48,969 nt of DNA from Acinetobacter sp. P8-3-8 (lineage in GTDB: Bacteria; Pseudomonadota; Gammaproteobacteria; Pseudomonadales; Moraxellaceae), in NCBI RefSeq assembly GCF_000214135.1, contig NZ_AFIE01000024.1, positions 1-48,969 of the forward strand, written 5' to 3'. Positions 1 through 7,677 of the stretch are shown piece by piece. The notes under the pieces were generated by a model. The model was not told the DNA's origin. It saw only the letters and a program-made list of their open reading frames with translations, and did no database searches. A program made the position numbers and the translations under genes. How positions within the stretch are numbered: position 1 is the first letter of the stretch; the number at the start of each line of letters is the position of its first letter.

Positions 1-1268
1 TGAACCTACCGAATGCGAGTTACTTCACAGTGACCGTTAACGGTCAGCCTTTTGCTCCAAGTACAATTACAATTTCAGGCAACGATGTCTTCCTCAGCTT
101 TGTTCCAGCCATCGGTATTGGACAAAGTGTGAGTTATAGCTATAACGATCCATCCACAAATAACGATACCAATGCAATTCAAGATACGGCTGGTAATGAT
201 GCAAACAGCATTCCATTAACCAATTTACCAGCAGGTGATAACCACTCAAATGTTGATGTCACTGCACCAATATTGCAAAGCGTAGAAGTAAATACGGTTG
301 GTCAATTGGTGTTCCACTACAACGAAGCTTTAGATGCTAATAACACAGCACTAGCAAGTAACTTTACGGTGATAATTAACGGACAAACCGTCACTCCGAT
401 AAGTGTCGCAGTTACAGGCAACGATGTCTTACTGAGTTTTGTTCCAGCGATCGGCATTGGACAAAGTGTGAGTTATAGCTATAACGATCCAAGTTCGAAT
501 AACGACACGTCAGCGATTCAAGACACAACGGGTAATGATGCAAATAGCATTGCATTAACAACTTTACCAGCAGGTAATAATCACTCGAATGTTGATGTTA
601 CAGCACCACAACTACAAAGCGTAGAAGTGAATACGGTTGGTCAATTGGTATTCCACTATAACGAAGCTTTAGATGCTAATAACACAGCACTAGTAAGTAA
701 CTTCACGGTGACAATCAACGGACAAACCGTCACTCCGACAAGTGTTGTAGTTACAGGTAGTGATGTATTCCTCAGCTTCGTTCCAGCGATTGGAATTGGG
801 CAAAGTGTAAGTTATAGCTATAACGATCCATCCTCGAATAATGATACCAATGCAATTCAAGATACAACAGGTAATGACGCAAGTAGCATTCCATTAACCA
901 ATTTGCCAGCGGGTGATAATCACTCAAATGTTGATGTCACTGCGCCAATATTGCAAAGCGTTGAAGTGAATATGGTTGGTCAATTGGTGTTCCATTATAA
1001 CGAAGCTTTAGATGCTAATAACACAGCACTAGCAAGTAATTTCACGGTGACAATCAATGGACAAACCGTCACTCCAACAAGTGTCACGGTCACAGGTAAC
1101 GATGTTTTACTTAGCTTCATTCCAGCGATTGGAATTGGACAAAGTGTGAGTTACAGCTACACCGATCCAAGTCCAAATAATGATACCAATGCGACTCAAG
1201 ATACAACGGGTAATGATGCAAATAGTATTGCACAGACCAATTTACCAGCAGGTGATAATCATTCAACA
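1..1268 (+). repeat. 339-bp tandem in-frame repeats in adhesin gene
   Basis: Three full units (252-590, 591-929, 930-1268) and the last three quarters of a fourth (1-251) lie head to tail. The phase markers (codons for V/I-D-V/I-T at 252, 591, 930, 1269) are spaced exactly 339 bp apart, or 113 codons. The copies are nearly identical at the DNA level. Copy number is therefore prone to change by recombination, and short-read assemblies may collapse the array. Confidence 0.95.
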
Positions 1269-2666
1269 ATTGATATTACGCCACCACCTGCACCGATTAT
1301 TTTAGGGGCGGAAGATAATGTAGGCGCATTTGGTAATATTTATTCAGGTGGTTTGACAGATGATTTTACCCCAACTATATATGGTGTTGCAGAAGAAAAT
1401 AGTGTTGTCACCGTTTTTGTGAATAGCCTTGAAGTAGGTACTGCAATAGCAGATGGTTCAGGTCGTTGGAGTTATGAACCAACATTAACCAGTCCGACGT
1501 TTAGGAGTGTTCAGGGTTCTAATTTTCAAATTACGGCAACAGCAACAGATGCTTCACATAATGTTAGCCCTGTAAGTAATATTTTTGATATCGGCACTTA
1601 TCAAGCTAGTACCACTCAAAATCCAATCACGGCACTGAAAGAAGGCAGTTTATTAGGTTTAGTGGGGCTTGATGCACTTGGACTTATTCAATTGGATAAT
1701 CAGCCCATAGCTGCTTATGATGTGAATAATGACTTAAAGAAAGTAGTTATTAAAAATGAACAACTTATAGCCTTAGATTCAACGATCAAATATTCACAAT
1801 CTGTAGCAGATTTACTTGGTTTGCAGATTAACTATAAGAAAGAGGGGATCACACTATTAGGAATTGAAATAGCATCCGTGACTACTCTAGAAATCACTGC
1901 TAAAGATGGCGGAATTGTCTCTAACAATGAAATAACAGAATTTCTCGCTTCTGTTTATGTACCAAGTTTATTAAACGTCAGTGTGTTACCTACATTAAGT
2001 ATTGAAGCATGGGATAGCCGTTATATCAGCGATGCTAATAAAGACAGCAGTAATCAAATTATTGGCTATGGTAAAACAAGCGCCACGTCTCTTGCAGATG
2101 TTCAACTGTTAAGTGGTACAAAAATAGGGATTTATGATCAACTTTCTGAGTTTGATCAACATCTAAATACGTCGAATGTGCGGCTTTATGGTACAAGCGG
2201 AAATGACACCCTCCAAGGCGGTTCATTAAACGATATTTTACGAGGCGGAGATGGTGTTGATACCTTAAAAGGCAATGCGGGAAATGATTGGTTAGAAGGT
2301 GGAAAAGGCAACGACTTTTTAACGGGCGGGATTGGTTCAGATACAGCGATTTATCATTTACTGGTTGCAAATGATGCAACAGGTGGAAATGGGACAGATA
2401 CTTGGACTGATTTTCATAAGGGGAATGTGACGACTGACAGCGAAGCAGATAAAATAGATATTGCCGAATTACTTGGAAATGCTGCAAATATTGGAAATAT
2501 TCAGCAATATTTATCAGTGAGTTATGATGTTGTCAACGACCAAACCGTGATTCAAGTAGATCGTGATGGAACAGGGACGACTTATACAAAAAGTGATCTT
2601 TTGATTTTAGAACATGTAAATACCACACTTGAAGAGCTAATTCAAAATCAACAAATTATTTTCTAA
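3..2666 (+). CDS. Bap-like repeat adhesin with RTX C-terminus, 5'-truncated by window edge
   Basis: This is the C-terminal 887 residues of a large secreted surface protein. The open frame runs back to the window edge, and the residues before the first GTG (position 30) already match the repeat consensus, so the true start lies upstream. It holds about 3.7 near-identical 113-residue repeats (full copies at residues 84-196, 197-309 and 310-422 counted from position 3) of the beta-sandwich type common in Bap/SWM-type adhesins. A bacterial Ig-like domain follows (about 423-530), then an unrecognised linker, then glycine/aspartate-rich calcium-binding nonapeptides (about 728-775, GNDTLQGG, GNDWLEGG, GNDFLTGG). 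The last ~110 residues look like a type I secretion C-terminal domain. The likely role is cell-surface adhesion or biofilm formation after export by a TolC-type type I system, which is not in this window. Family assignment is firm; the exact substrate or partner is unknown. Confidence 0.85.
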   Translation, partial: NLPNASYFTVTVNGQPFAPSTITISGNDVFLSFVPAIGIGQSVSYSYNDPSTNNDTNAIQDTAGNDANSIPLTNLPAGDNHSNVDVTAPILQSVEVNTVGQLVFHYNEALDANNTALASNFTVIINGQTVTPISVAVTGNDVLLSFVPAIGIGQSVSYSYNDPSSNNDTSAIQDTTGNDANSIALTTLPAGNNHSNVDVTAPQLQSVEVNTVGQLVFHYNEALDANNTALVSNFTVTINGQTVTPTSVVVTGSDVFLSFVPAIGIGQSVSYSYNDPSSNNDTNAIQDTTGNDASSIPLTNLPAGDNHSNVDVTAPILQSVEVNMVGQLVFHYNEALDANNTALASNFTVTINGQTVTPTSVTVTGNDVLLSFIPAIGIGQSVSYSYTDPSPNNDTNATQDTTGNDANSIAQTNLPAGDNHSTIDITPPPAPIILGAEDNVGAFGNIYSGGLTDDFTPTIYGVAEENSVVTVFVNSLEVGTAIADGSGRWSYEPTLTSPTFRSVQGSNFQITATATDASHNVSPVSNIFDIGTYQASTTQNPITALKEGSLLGLVGLDALGLIQLDNQPIAAYDVNNDLKKVVIKNEQLIALDSTIKYSQSVADLLGLQINYKKEGITLLGIEIASVTTLEITAKDGGIVSNNEITEFLASVYVPSLLNVSVLPTLSIEAWDSRYISDANKDSSNQIIGYGKTSATSLADVQLLSGTKIGIYDQLSEFDQHLNTSNVRLYGTSGNDTLQGGSLNDILRGGDGVDTLKGNAGNDWLEGGKGNDFLTGGIGSDTAIYHLLVANDATGGNGTDTWTDFHKGNVTTDSEADKIDIAELLGNAANIGNIQQYLSVSYDVVNDQTVIQVDRDGTGTTYTKSDLLILEHVNTTLEELIQNQQIIF

Positions 2667-2682
2667 ACATTCGATTTCACAG

Positions 2683-2713
2683 AAAGCTCTAAGTTTGTTT
2701 AGAGCTTTTTTAT
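2683..2713 (+). terminator. Rho-independent terminator of the adhesin gene
   Basis: A perfect 10-bp stem (AAAGCTCTAA with TTAGAGCTTT) closes a 6-nt loop and runs into a T tract, 17 bp after the adhesin stop codon. Confidence 0.9.
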
Positions 2714-2779
2714 TGCCACGTCGAGCACAATTCCAAGTTATAATTCAAAGGTATTTTATTTGAATGTTCTATTTAAATT

Positions 2780-3376
2780 ATGGCTTTTACCCTTGCGACA
2801 GAAACGACCTATGAAGAAGAGATTAAAAAAAGTCGATTTCAAGCGATTGCAGCGCCTGTAGAAAATGAACAGCAGGTTAAAGAGTTCTTAGAAAAACATT
2901 TGGATATAGCAACAACACACCAATGTTGGGCTTGGAAAATTGGGCATAATGTTCGATTTAATGATGATGGCGAACCATCGGGAACAGCAGGAAGGCCCAT
3001 TTTAGCCACCATAGAAGGCAATGATTTAACCAATACAATTGTTTTAGTGAACCGATGGTATGGCGGTATTAAACTCGGTACAGGTGGTTTAGTCCGAGCA
3101 TATGGTGGTTGTGCAGGGCAATGTTTATTATTGGCTGAAAAGATTGAACAAATTGAAAAGAAAACTGTTTATTTTCAATGTCAGTTTAATGAATGGGCAA
3201 TTTTTCAATATGAGCTCAATTCTCAACAGATTGAATATGTAGAGCAATACACAGCAGAAGGTGTTGCCGTCGAAGCAATGTTACAAATTCATCAAATTGA
3301 TCCACTTAAATTGAAAATTCAAGATGTTACCCGTGGACGTGAGCAACTCAAAGTATTGGAAGAACAGCATGCTTGA
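2780..3376 (+). CDS. yigZ: YigZ/IMPACT family protein (UPF0029)
   Basis: A 198-residue protein with the two-domain build of the YigZ/IMPACT family: an N-terminal UPF0029 domain carrying the conserved DDGEPSGTAGRPI stretch (residues 62-74) and RWYGGIKLGTGGL (92-104), then a smaller ferredoxin-like C-terminal domain. Eukaryotic IMPACT regulates translation through GCN1/GCN2; the bacterial role is poorly defined, so no reaction is assigned. The first ATG has no good Shine-Dalgarno sequence but matches the usual start of the family. The stop overlaps the start of the next gene, so the two are probably co-transcribed. Confidence 0.85.
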   Translation: MAFTLATETTYEEEIKKSRFQAIAAPVENEQQVKEFLEKHLDIATTHQCWAWKIGHNVRFNDDGEPSGTAGRPILATIEGNDLTNTIVLVNRWYGGIKLGTGGLVRAYGGCAGQCLLLAEKIEQIEKKTVYFQCQFNEWAIFQYELNSQQIEYVEQYTAEGVAVEAMLQIHQIDPLKLKIQDVTRGREQLKVLEEQHA

Positions 3377-3986
3377 ACAAGATCCATTGCTTAAATACAG
3401 AGAACAGCATAAGCATCGTTTGAATTATATGCCGTGGTTGTATTATTCACTCAAACCAAAAAATAAACTGTGGGCTGAACAATGGCAAAAAGAGTATCAA
3501 GATTATTTGATGGCAATGGAAACGGTTGAAATCGGCAAAAACTGCTTTATATCACCATTGGCACATATTTTTGCTGAGCCTGGGCGTAAGATTGTGATTG
3601 GTGACAATACTTTTATTGCCGCAGACTGTACTTTGCATGGGCCTTTGCAGATAGGGAGTGAAGTTGCAATTAACCATCATTGTATTTTAGATGGTGGTCG
3701 GGTAGGGATCACACTCGCTGATCAAGTCCGTATAGCGGCTTATTGCCATCTTTATGCTTTTGATCACGGCATGGATTTAAATCAGCCTATCTATCAACAA
3801 GCTGTAACATCGAAAGGCATTGAAATTGGTCAGGATGTTTGGTTAGGTGCGCATGTGGGCATTAAGGACGGTGTGAGAATTGCTGCACATGCTGTTGTGG
3901 GTATGAATAGCATGGTGACCAAAAATGTTGCTGAACGTGAGATTGTCGTAGGTAACCCTGCAAGATTTGTTCGATATCGTGAGTAA
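3369..3986 (+). CDS. Hexapeptide-repeat (left-handed beta-helix) acyltransferase
   Basis: A 205-residue protein whose centre and C-terminal half (about 55-200) is a run of isoleucine/valine-spaced hexapeptides (IGDNTFIAADC, IGSEVAINHHC, IGQDVWLGAHVGI), the hallmark of LbetaH acyltransferases such as WcaF, Maa and LacA. The conserved histidine context YAFDHG and the GNPARFVR-type C-terminal ending fit an acetyltransferase acting on a sugar or other small acceptor; the acceptor cannot be read from sequence. The ATG at 3369 is preferred because it overlaps the yigZ stop by 8 bp, typical of translational coupling. An upstream in-frame start at 3324 would overlap yigZ much further. Confidence 0.75.
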   Translation: MLEQDPLLKYREQHKHRLNYMPWLYYSLKPKNKLWAEQWQKEYQDYLMAMETVEIGKNCFISPLAHIFAEPGRKIVIGDNTFIAADCTLHGPLQIGSEVAINHHCILDGGRVGITLADQVRIAAYCHLYAFDHGMDLNQPIYQQAVTSKGIEIGQDVWLGAHVGIKDGVRIAAHAVVGMNSMVTKNVAEREIVVGNPARFVRYRE

Positions 3987-4113
3987 CTGCACAATATGTA
4001 CAATTACAGCATTAAATTACGGAATTTATTACATAATACTGTCCAAATAACTTAAAACTTATGCTAATTTAAAATAAAGAGACCCAAAGCTGTAAGGCTA
4101 AAGCGAGGTTATA

Positions 4114-4956
4114 ATGAACAGAGTAGTGGCTTGTATTGATTCTTCTCCATGCATTAATGCAGTCGCAGAAGCAGCGGCATGGATTGCTCAAGAAACTGGT
4201 CGTGAATTGGTTTTATTGCAAGTATTAGACTATTACCCTGCAAGTTATCATTTAGGAGAAATTAGTGGGGTAATTGGTTTTGAAAGCAACGCAATGTTGC
4301 TGAAAGAGCTTGCAGAATTAGAACAAAAGCAAAGTGAATTGGCTTTGGACTATAGTAATAATTTACTGAAACATATCTCAGAACATATTCTAGAAAAATA
4401 CGGTATTCAGGCGAGTCAGATACAAGAAAAAGGTGACTTCCTTGAGCAAAGCTTTAACCAATTGGATATTGATGATATTGCTGTGATTGGCAAGGTCGGT
4501 GAACGTTCGGCTGAAAAAAATAAAACATTAGGCAGCAATGTCGAAAACTTTATCCGTGGGACAAAAAGCACCGTGTTAACAGTAGGGGAAACCTTTAAAC
4601 CACCAACACGTTTTATTTTTGCATACGAACTCTCTGAAGCATGTCAGAAAATGCTAAAGCGTGTTGAAAAAAGTGATCTACTTCGGTTATTACAATGTCA
4701 CTTGGTCTATGTCGGTGATCATCCTGAAATACTGAATGAGCCAACACAACGTTTAAAAGATGCAGGTTTAGATGTTGTGGTTGAGTACCGTTATGGCGAT
4801 GTTGCTGAAAATATTTTGGATTATCAAGCGCAGCATCAAATTCAATTGATTGTCCTTGGTGCATTTAGCCATAGTAAAATTCATCAATTCTTCCTAGGAA
4901 GTGTAACCACCACGATTTTCCGTAATTCATCAGTTCCACTTTTGGTTGCTAAATAG
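4114..4956 (+). CDS. Universal stress protein, tandem UspA domains
   Basis: A 280-residue cytoplasmic protein with two UspA domains (about 1-150 and 155-280). The N-terminus, RVVACIDSSPC, is the usual first beta strand and Asp of the nucleotide pocket. The second domain ends with an ATP-binding-like signature, LGAFSHSKIHQFFLGSVT, followed by the VPLLV strand. Tandem Usp proteins of this size resemble E. coli UspE. A GAGG ribosome-binding site lies about 9 nt before the ATG. The gene stands alone, with a strong terminator 77 bp downstream. Confidence 0.85.
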   Translation: MNRVVACIDSSPCINAVAEAAAWIAQETGRELVLLQVLDYYPASYHLGEISGVIGFESNAMLLKELAELEQKQSELALDYSNNLLKHISEHILEKYGIQASQIQEKGDFLEQSFNQLDIDDIAVIGKVGERSAEKNKTLGSNVENFIRGTKSTVLTVGETFKPPTRFIFAYELSEACQKMLKRVEKSDLLRLLQCHLVYVGDHPEILNEPTQRLKDAGLDVVVEYRYGDVAENILDYQAQHQIQLIVLGAFSHSKIHQFFLGSVTTTIFRNSSVPLLVAK

Positions 4957-5032
4957 GTGCTTGCTGTATTTCTGAGTGTTTTGAATAGATGAATAGTTAA
5001 ATAATGACTGTGATTTTATTCACAATAATTCG

Positions 5033-5066
5033 ATGCCATGAAGCCTAAATTTCATGGCATTTTTTA
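5033..5066 (+). terminator. Rho-independent terminator after universal stress gene
   Basis: A perfect 10-bp stem (ATGCCATGAA with TTCATGGCAT) with an 8-nt loop, followed by TTTTT. Confidence 0.9.
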
Positions 5067-5292
5067 TCAGAAAAATTAAAAAAAATGTTGTGAAATGTTG
5101 CAATTTAAAATGCAATAGCTTTTTTAAAAGGGATTAAATTAATTGATTAAAAAACGAACTGTTATTAAAAGTATCATATATTCAATTGCTTAATTAGTAA
5201 TAAGTGAGTTATCCATAATTCTACAAACAAGTTCAGGGGATAACTCATCACCTTAATGCCGATGACTTAAAATACCAATCAAAATTGTCAAA
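5067..5292. other. AT-rich intergenic region with a 10-bp inverted repeat
   Basis: No open frame of note lies between the two convergent genes here. The only structure seen is a perfect 10-bp inverted repeat, TGAGTTATCC (5205-5214) and GGATAACTCA (5238-5247), separated by 23 nt and not followed by a T tract, so it does not look like a terminator. Confidence 0.5.
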
Positions 5293-5326
5293 CAAAAAAA
5301 TCCCCTATAAGGATAGAGGACTTTTT
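5293..5326 (-). terminator. Terminator of the O-methyltransferase gene
   Basis: On the minus strand, TCCTCTAT pairs with ATAGGGGA (one wobble) around a CCTT loop and runs into seven Ts, 15 bp after the stop codon. Confidence 0.8.
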
Positions 5327-5340
5327 AGATGAAAAATACA

Positions 5341-6006
5341 TTATTTTACAATGGCGATTGCAAAACCATCATGACCTTTACTGCCGACAGTTTGAAGGGC
5401 GGTACAGGATAAAATTTTAGGATGATTCTGCATGGCTTTATACATATCACGAATCCCTTCGATACTCGGTTTATGATTTTCAGTATCGAGAATGTCACCT
5501 GCACGGATCACATTGTCTAAAACGATCACTGTACCTGAGTGTGACAGTTTTAAACTCAGCTCTAAATATTCAGGATAGCTTTGTTTATCAGCATCGACAA
5601 AAATAAAATCAAACGGTTCGGTATTTTCAGGTAGAGCATTTAAAATATCAGCAGCTCGCCCAACTTTCAGTTCCACAGTCTGTGGCAGTTGGGCATGATC
5701 AATATTTTCCTGACCCAAAGCTGCGTGTGTATCTCGACCTTCAATCGTTAAAATATAACCATCTTGAGGCAATGCACGTGCCAGCCACATGGTGCTATAT
5801 GCAGCAAAGGTACCTAACTCTAAAACACGTTTACATTTATTCATTTGAATGAGCATTTGTAAAAGCATGCCTTGATTCGCAGCAACAGCAAGATGATCTG
5901 GAAAGCCTTTCGCCTCAGTATTTTTCAATGTTTGAGTTAAAATAGGATCTTCAGGGATTAAATGTGATTCGATATAAGCATCGATGTCTGACCACATTTG
6001 TTGCAT
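5341..6006 (-). CDS. Class I SAM-dependent O-methyltransferase (caffeoyl-CoA OMT-like)
   Basis: A 221-residue protein of the methyltransferase type 3 family. The glycine-rich SAM loop LELGTFAAYSTMWLA, the acidic residue of IEGRD (ribose binding), FIFVDADK (metal-binding Asp) and VLDNVIRAG (second metal-binding Asp-Asn) are all present in order, as in catechol and caffeoyl-CoA O-methyltransferases. It should methylate a hydroxyl of a small, possibly catecholic, substrate in the cytoplasm; the substrate is unknown. The ATG at 6006 has GAGG about 9 nt upstream and is preferred over the in-frame ATG at 6021 or GTG at 6030. Confidence 0.85.
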   Translation of the reverse strand: MQQMWSDIDAYIESHLIPEDPILTQTLKNTEAKGFPDHLAVAANQGMLLQMLIQMNKCKRVLELGTFAAYSTMWLARALPQDGYILTIEGRDTHAALGQENIDHAQLPQTVELKVGRAADILNALPENTEPFDFIFVDADKQSYPEYLELSLKLSHSGTVIVLDNVIRAGDILDTENHKPSIEGIRDMYKAMQNHPKILSCTALQTVGSKGHDGFAIAIVK

Positions 6007-6202
6007 GTTGTACCGCCTCATGAGAGTCACTGGGTTTGTGTAGTGTGCATTTTAATGGTTTATGCTGAGAGTGCAATTTTAACGAAAACTTTTGGATAAT
6101 ATTTAAGCAATAACGAGTTAAGCTATTGTTCATTAGACCCATGATTCACATAAAACTGAATTTGGAAATCATCGAATAAAAGCTGTGCACAACTTAAAGA
6201 CA

Positions 6203-6230
6203 AATAAAAAGAGATCTTTCGATCTCTTTT
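6203..6230 (-). terminator. Terminator of the M15-like lipoprotein gene
   Basis: A perfect 10-bp stem, AAAAGAGATC with GATCTCTTTT, around a 4-nt loop. On the minus strand it continues into T5 and lies 46 bp beyond the stop codon. Confidence 0.85.
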
Positions 6231-6275
6231 GTATTCTAACAATAGTCATTTACAACAGTCAGCATTCAAATGCGA

Positions 6276-6995
6276 TTAGAAATTACACATCGAACTATTA
6301 CGTGTTAAATCAGGTCCCCAAGTACGATAGCCTTGAGTATCAATATGAATTTGACCTGAGGCATATAAGCCAAGTCCCATATTTAAACTTTGACCATATT
6401 GCGCCCAGAACTGGCAGAGTTTGAACTTGGTATTTTCAATATATGCATAATCTTCAGGTTGTGGGTATTCAGGCCCAATACGAAAATCGATGGCTGAATT
6501 AAACAAATGACGTGAAGAACTTGCACCGCCAGCACACTGGTTTAAAGGTAAATCACGATAAACTGAAGTCACTGTAAAATCTGTCAGAATTTTTGATGCA
6601 ACTAAATATTTGAATACTTTTAATGTAGGTAATTGATTCCGCCAAATTTCTTCGCTTGGAATCATATATTCAGATTTACCACATTTGTCCCAATCCCGAG
6701 CTGTTTTAAATAACTCAAAACTTGGAATAATATTCCCAACGCTGTTCTTTTCAAGAAAACGTTCATAATCACGCGCACGTGACTGATTCGAATCAACCAT
6801 TAACCAATTACGATATGAGTTGGGCATCACTTTAGGCGGAATAGCACGTTCAATCGTAATTTTTTCTTGAGGAATATAAATACGATGACCATGAGGTGTA
6901 CTAATCGTTGGGCTTTTTTGAGGAGAAGACGTACAAGCAGTCAAAATAGTTGCAAAAAAACTGACTGTAAGCAGACCTTTTAGAATATTTTTCAT
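6276..6995 (-). CDS. Lipoprotein with peptidase M15A-like (DD-carboxypeptidase) domain
   Basis: A 239-residue exported lipoprotein. The hydrophobic N-terminus ends in a lipobox L18-T19-A20-C21, so mature C21 should be lipidated. The C-terminal half has the zinc-peptidase signature of the M15 family: SVYR, then SRH...AID (H163, D170) and a later HID (H217), giving the His-Asp-His metal triad. Such enzymes cleave peptidoglycan stem peptides; this one probably acts in the periplasm at the inner face of the outer membrane. Activity is inferred from the metal residues only. The ATG at 6995 gives a normal signal peptide; a TTG two codons upstream is less likely. Confidence 0.75.
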   Translation of the reverse strand: MKNILKGLLTVSFFATILTACTSSPQKSPTISTPHGHRIYIPQEKITIERAIPPKVMPNSYRNWLMVDSNQSRARDYERFLEKNSVGNIIPSFELFKTARDWDKCGKSEYMIPSEEIWRNQLPTLKVFKYLVASKILTDFTVTSVYRDLPLNQCAGGASSSRHLFNSAIDFRIGPEYPQPEDYAYIENTKFKLCQFWAQYGQSLNMGLGLYASGQIHIDTQGYRTWGPDLTRNSSMCNF

Positions 6996-7095
6996 TCTCA
7001 ATATTAGCTAAAGAAGGTAAGGCGCTATTCTAGACTAGATTGGATAAGGTAATATGGATAAATTGCAAATAAATGTACAATTTGTTTATTGAAAT

Positions 7096-7123
7096 GAAAA
7101 AAGATCAGCCTAAGCTGATCTTT
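7096..7123 (-). terminator. Terminator of fdxA
   Basis: A perfect 10-bp stem, AAAGATCAGC with GCTGATCTTT, around a CTAA loop, 12 bp past the fdxA stop on the minus strand and followed by Ts. Confidence 0.85.
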
Positions 7124-7135
7124 AACATCTAAAAA

Positions 7136-7459
7136 TTACTTTTCTAAATATTGTAATTTATCAGGTTTACCATTCCACTCTTCACGATCTGCCGGTTGAT
7201 CACCAATTTGAGTGATATTTGGCCATTTTTGCGCCAAATCAGCATTTAACTCAATAAAGATTTCTTGACCTTCTGGTAACTCATCTTCAGAGAAGATCGC
7301 ATTTGCAGGACACTCAGGTTCACAAAGTGCGCAGTCGATACATTCGTCTGGGCTAATCACAAGGAAATTTGGACCTTCATAAAAACAGTCCACAGGACAT
7401 ACTTCTACGCAGTCTTGGTATTTACACTTGATACAATTTTCAGTGACAACAAAGGTCAT
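7136..7459 (-). CDS. fdxA: 7Fe ferredoxin FdxA ([3Fe-4S] + [4Fe-4S])
   Basis: A 107-residue ferredoxin closely matching the Azotobacter FdI type. By family alignment, C9, C17 and C50 should hold the [3Fe-4S] cluster and C21, C40, C43 and C46 the [4Fe-4S] cluster, with an extra Cys at 12. The long C-terminal tail rich in acidic and aromatic residues is typical of these 106-107 residue proteins. It is a low-potential cytoplasmic electron carrier. It sits downstream of mutS on the same strand, but two terminators separate them, so it has its own promoter. Confidence 0.93.
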   Translation of the reverse strand: MTFVVTENCIKCKYQDCVEVCPVDCFYEGPNFLVISPDECIDCALCEPECPANAIFSEDELPEGQEIFIELNADLAQKWPNITQIGDQPADREEWNGKPDKLQYLEK

Positions 7460-7576
7460 GGCGTCAGCTACCTAAAAATATGGTTCTAATTAATAATGGT
7501 GTATTTTAGGCAAAACTACCCCAACTAACAATTGCTTTTATTGATATTTATTATATGCACGACTACTGATTGTGAT

Positions 7577-7603
7577 AAAAAACCAATAAACAGTTGGTTT
7601 TTT
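7577..7603 (-). terminator. Second terminator downstream of mutS
   Basis: A perfect 10-bp stem, AAAAAACCAA with TTGGTTTTTT, around a 7-nt loop. It lies beyond the first mutS terminator and could act on either strand. Confidence 0.75.
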
Positions 7604-7615
7604 GACCGAATTAAT

Positions 7616-7645
7616 AAAAAAGCCCTACGATTCTCGTGGGCTTTT
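7616..7645 (-). terminator. First terminator downstream of mutS
   Basis: AAAAGCCC/GGGCTTTT plus inner ACGA/TCGT with one bulged T and a 3-nt loop, 32 bp after the mutS stop. T tracts occur on both sides. Confidence 0.85.
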
Positions 7646-7677
7646 CTCTTTTTTGCATAAGGCTATCAGAATTAATT

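Noticed and set aside
1-1268. Regular repeats resembling a CRISPR or VNTR array
   Set aside because: The 339-bp period is in frame and translates into a known adhesin domain; there are no short repeats separated by unique spacers.
2059-2487. Minus-strand open frame across the RTX region of the adhesin
   Set aside because: Antisense shadow of repetitive glycine/aspartate codons; the product is His/Leu/Arg-rich low-complexity sequence with no start signal.
5205-5247. Replication-origin-like DnaA boxes (TTATCC words in opposite orientation)
   Set aside because: Neither copy matches the TTATNCACA consensus and there is no dnaA/dnaN context.
6185-6424. Plus-strand open frame starting at the terminator of the M15-like gene
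   Set aside because: It overlaps the reverse strand of the lipoprotein gene and starts inside a terminator hairpin.
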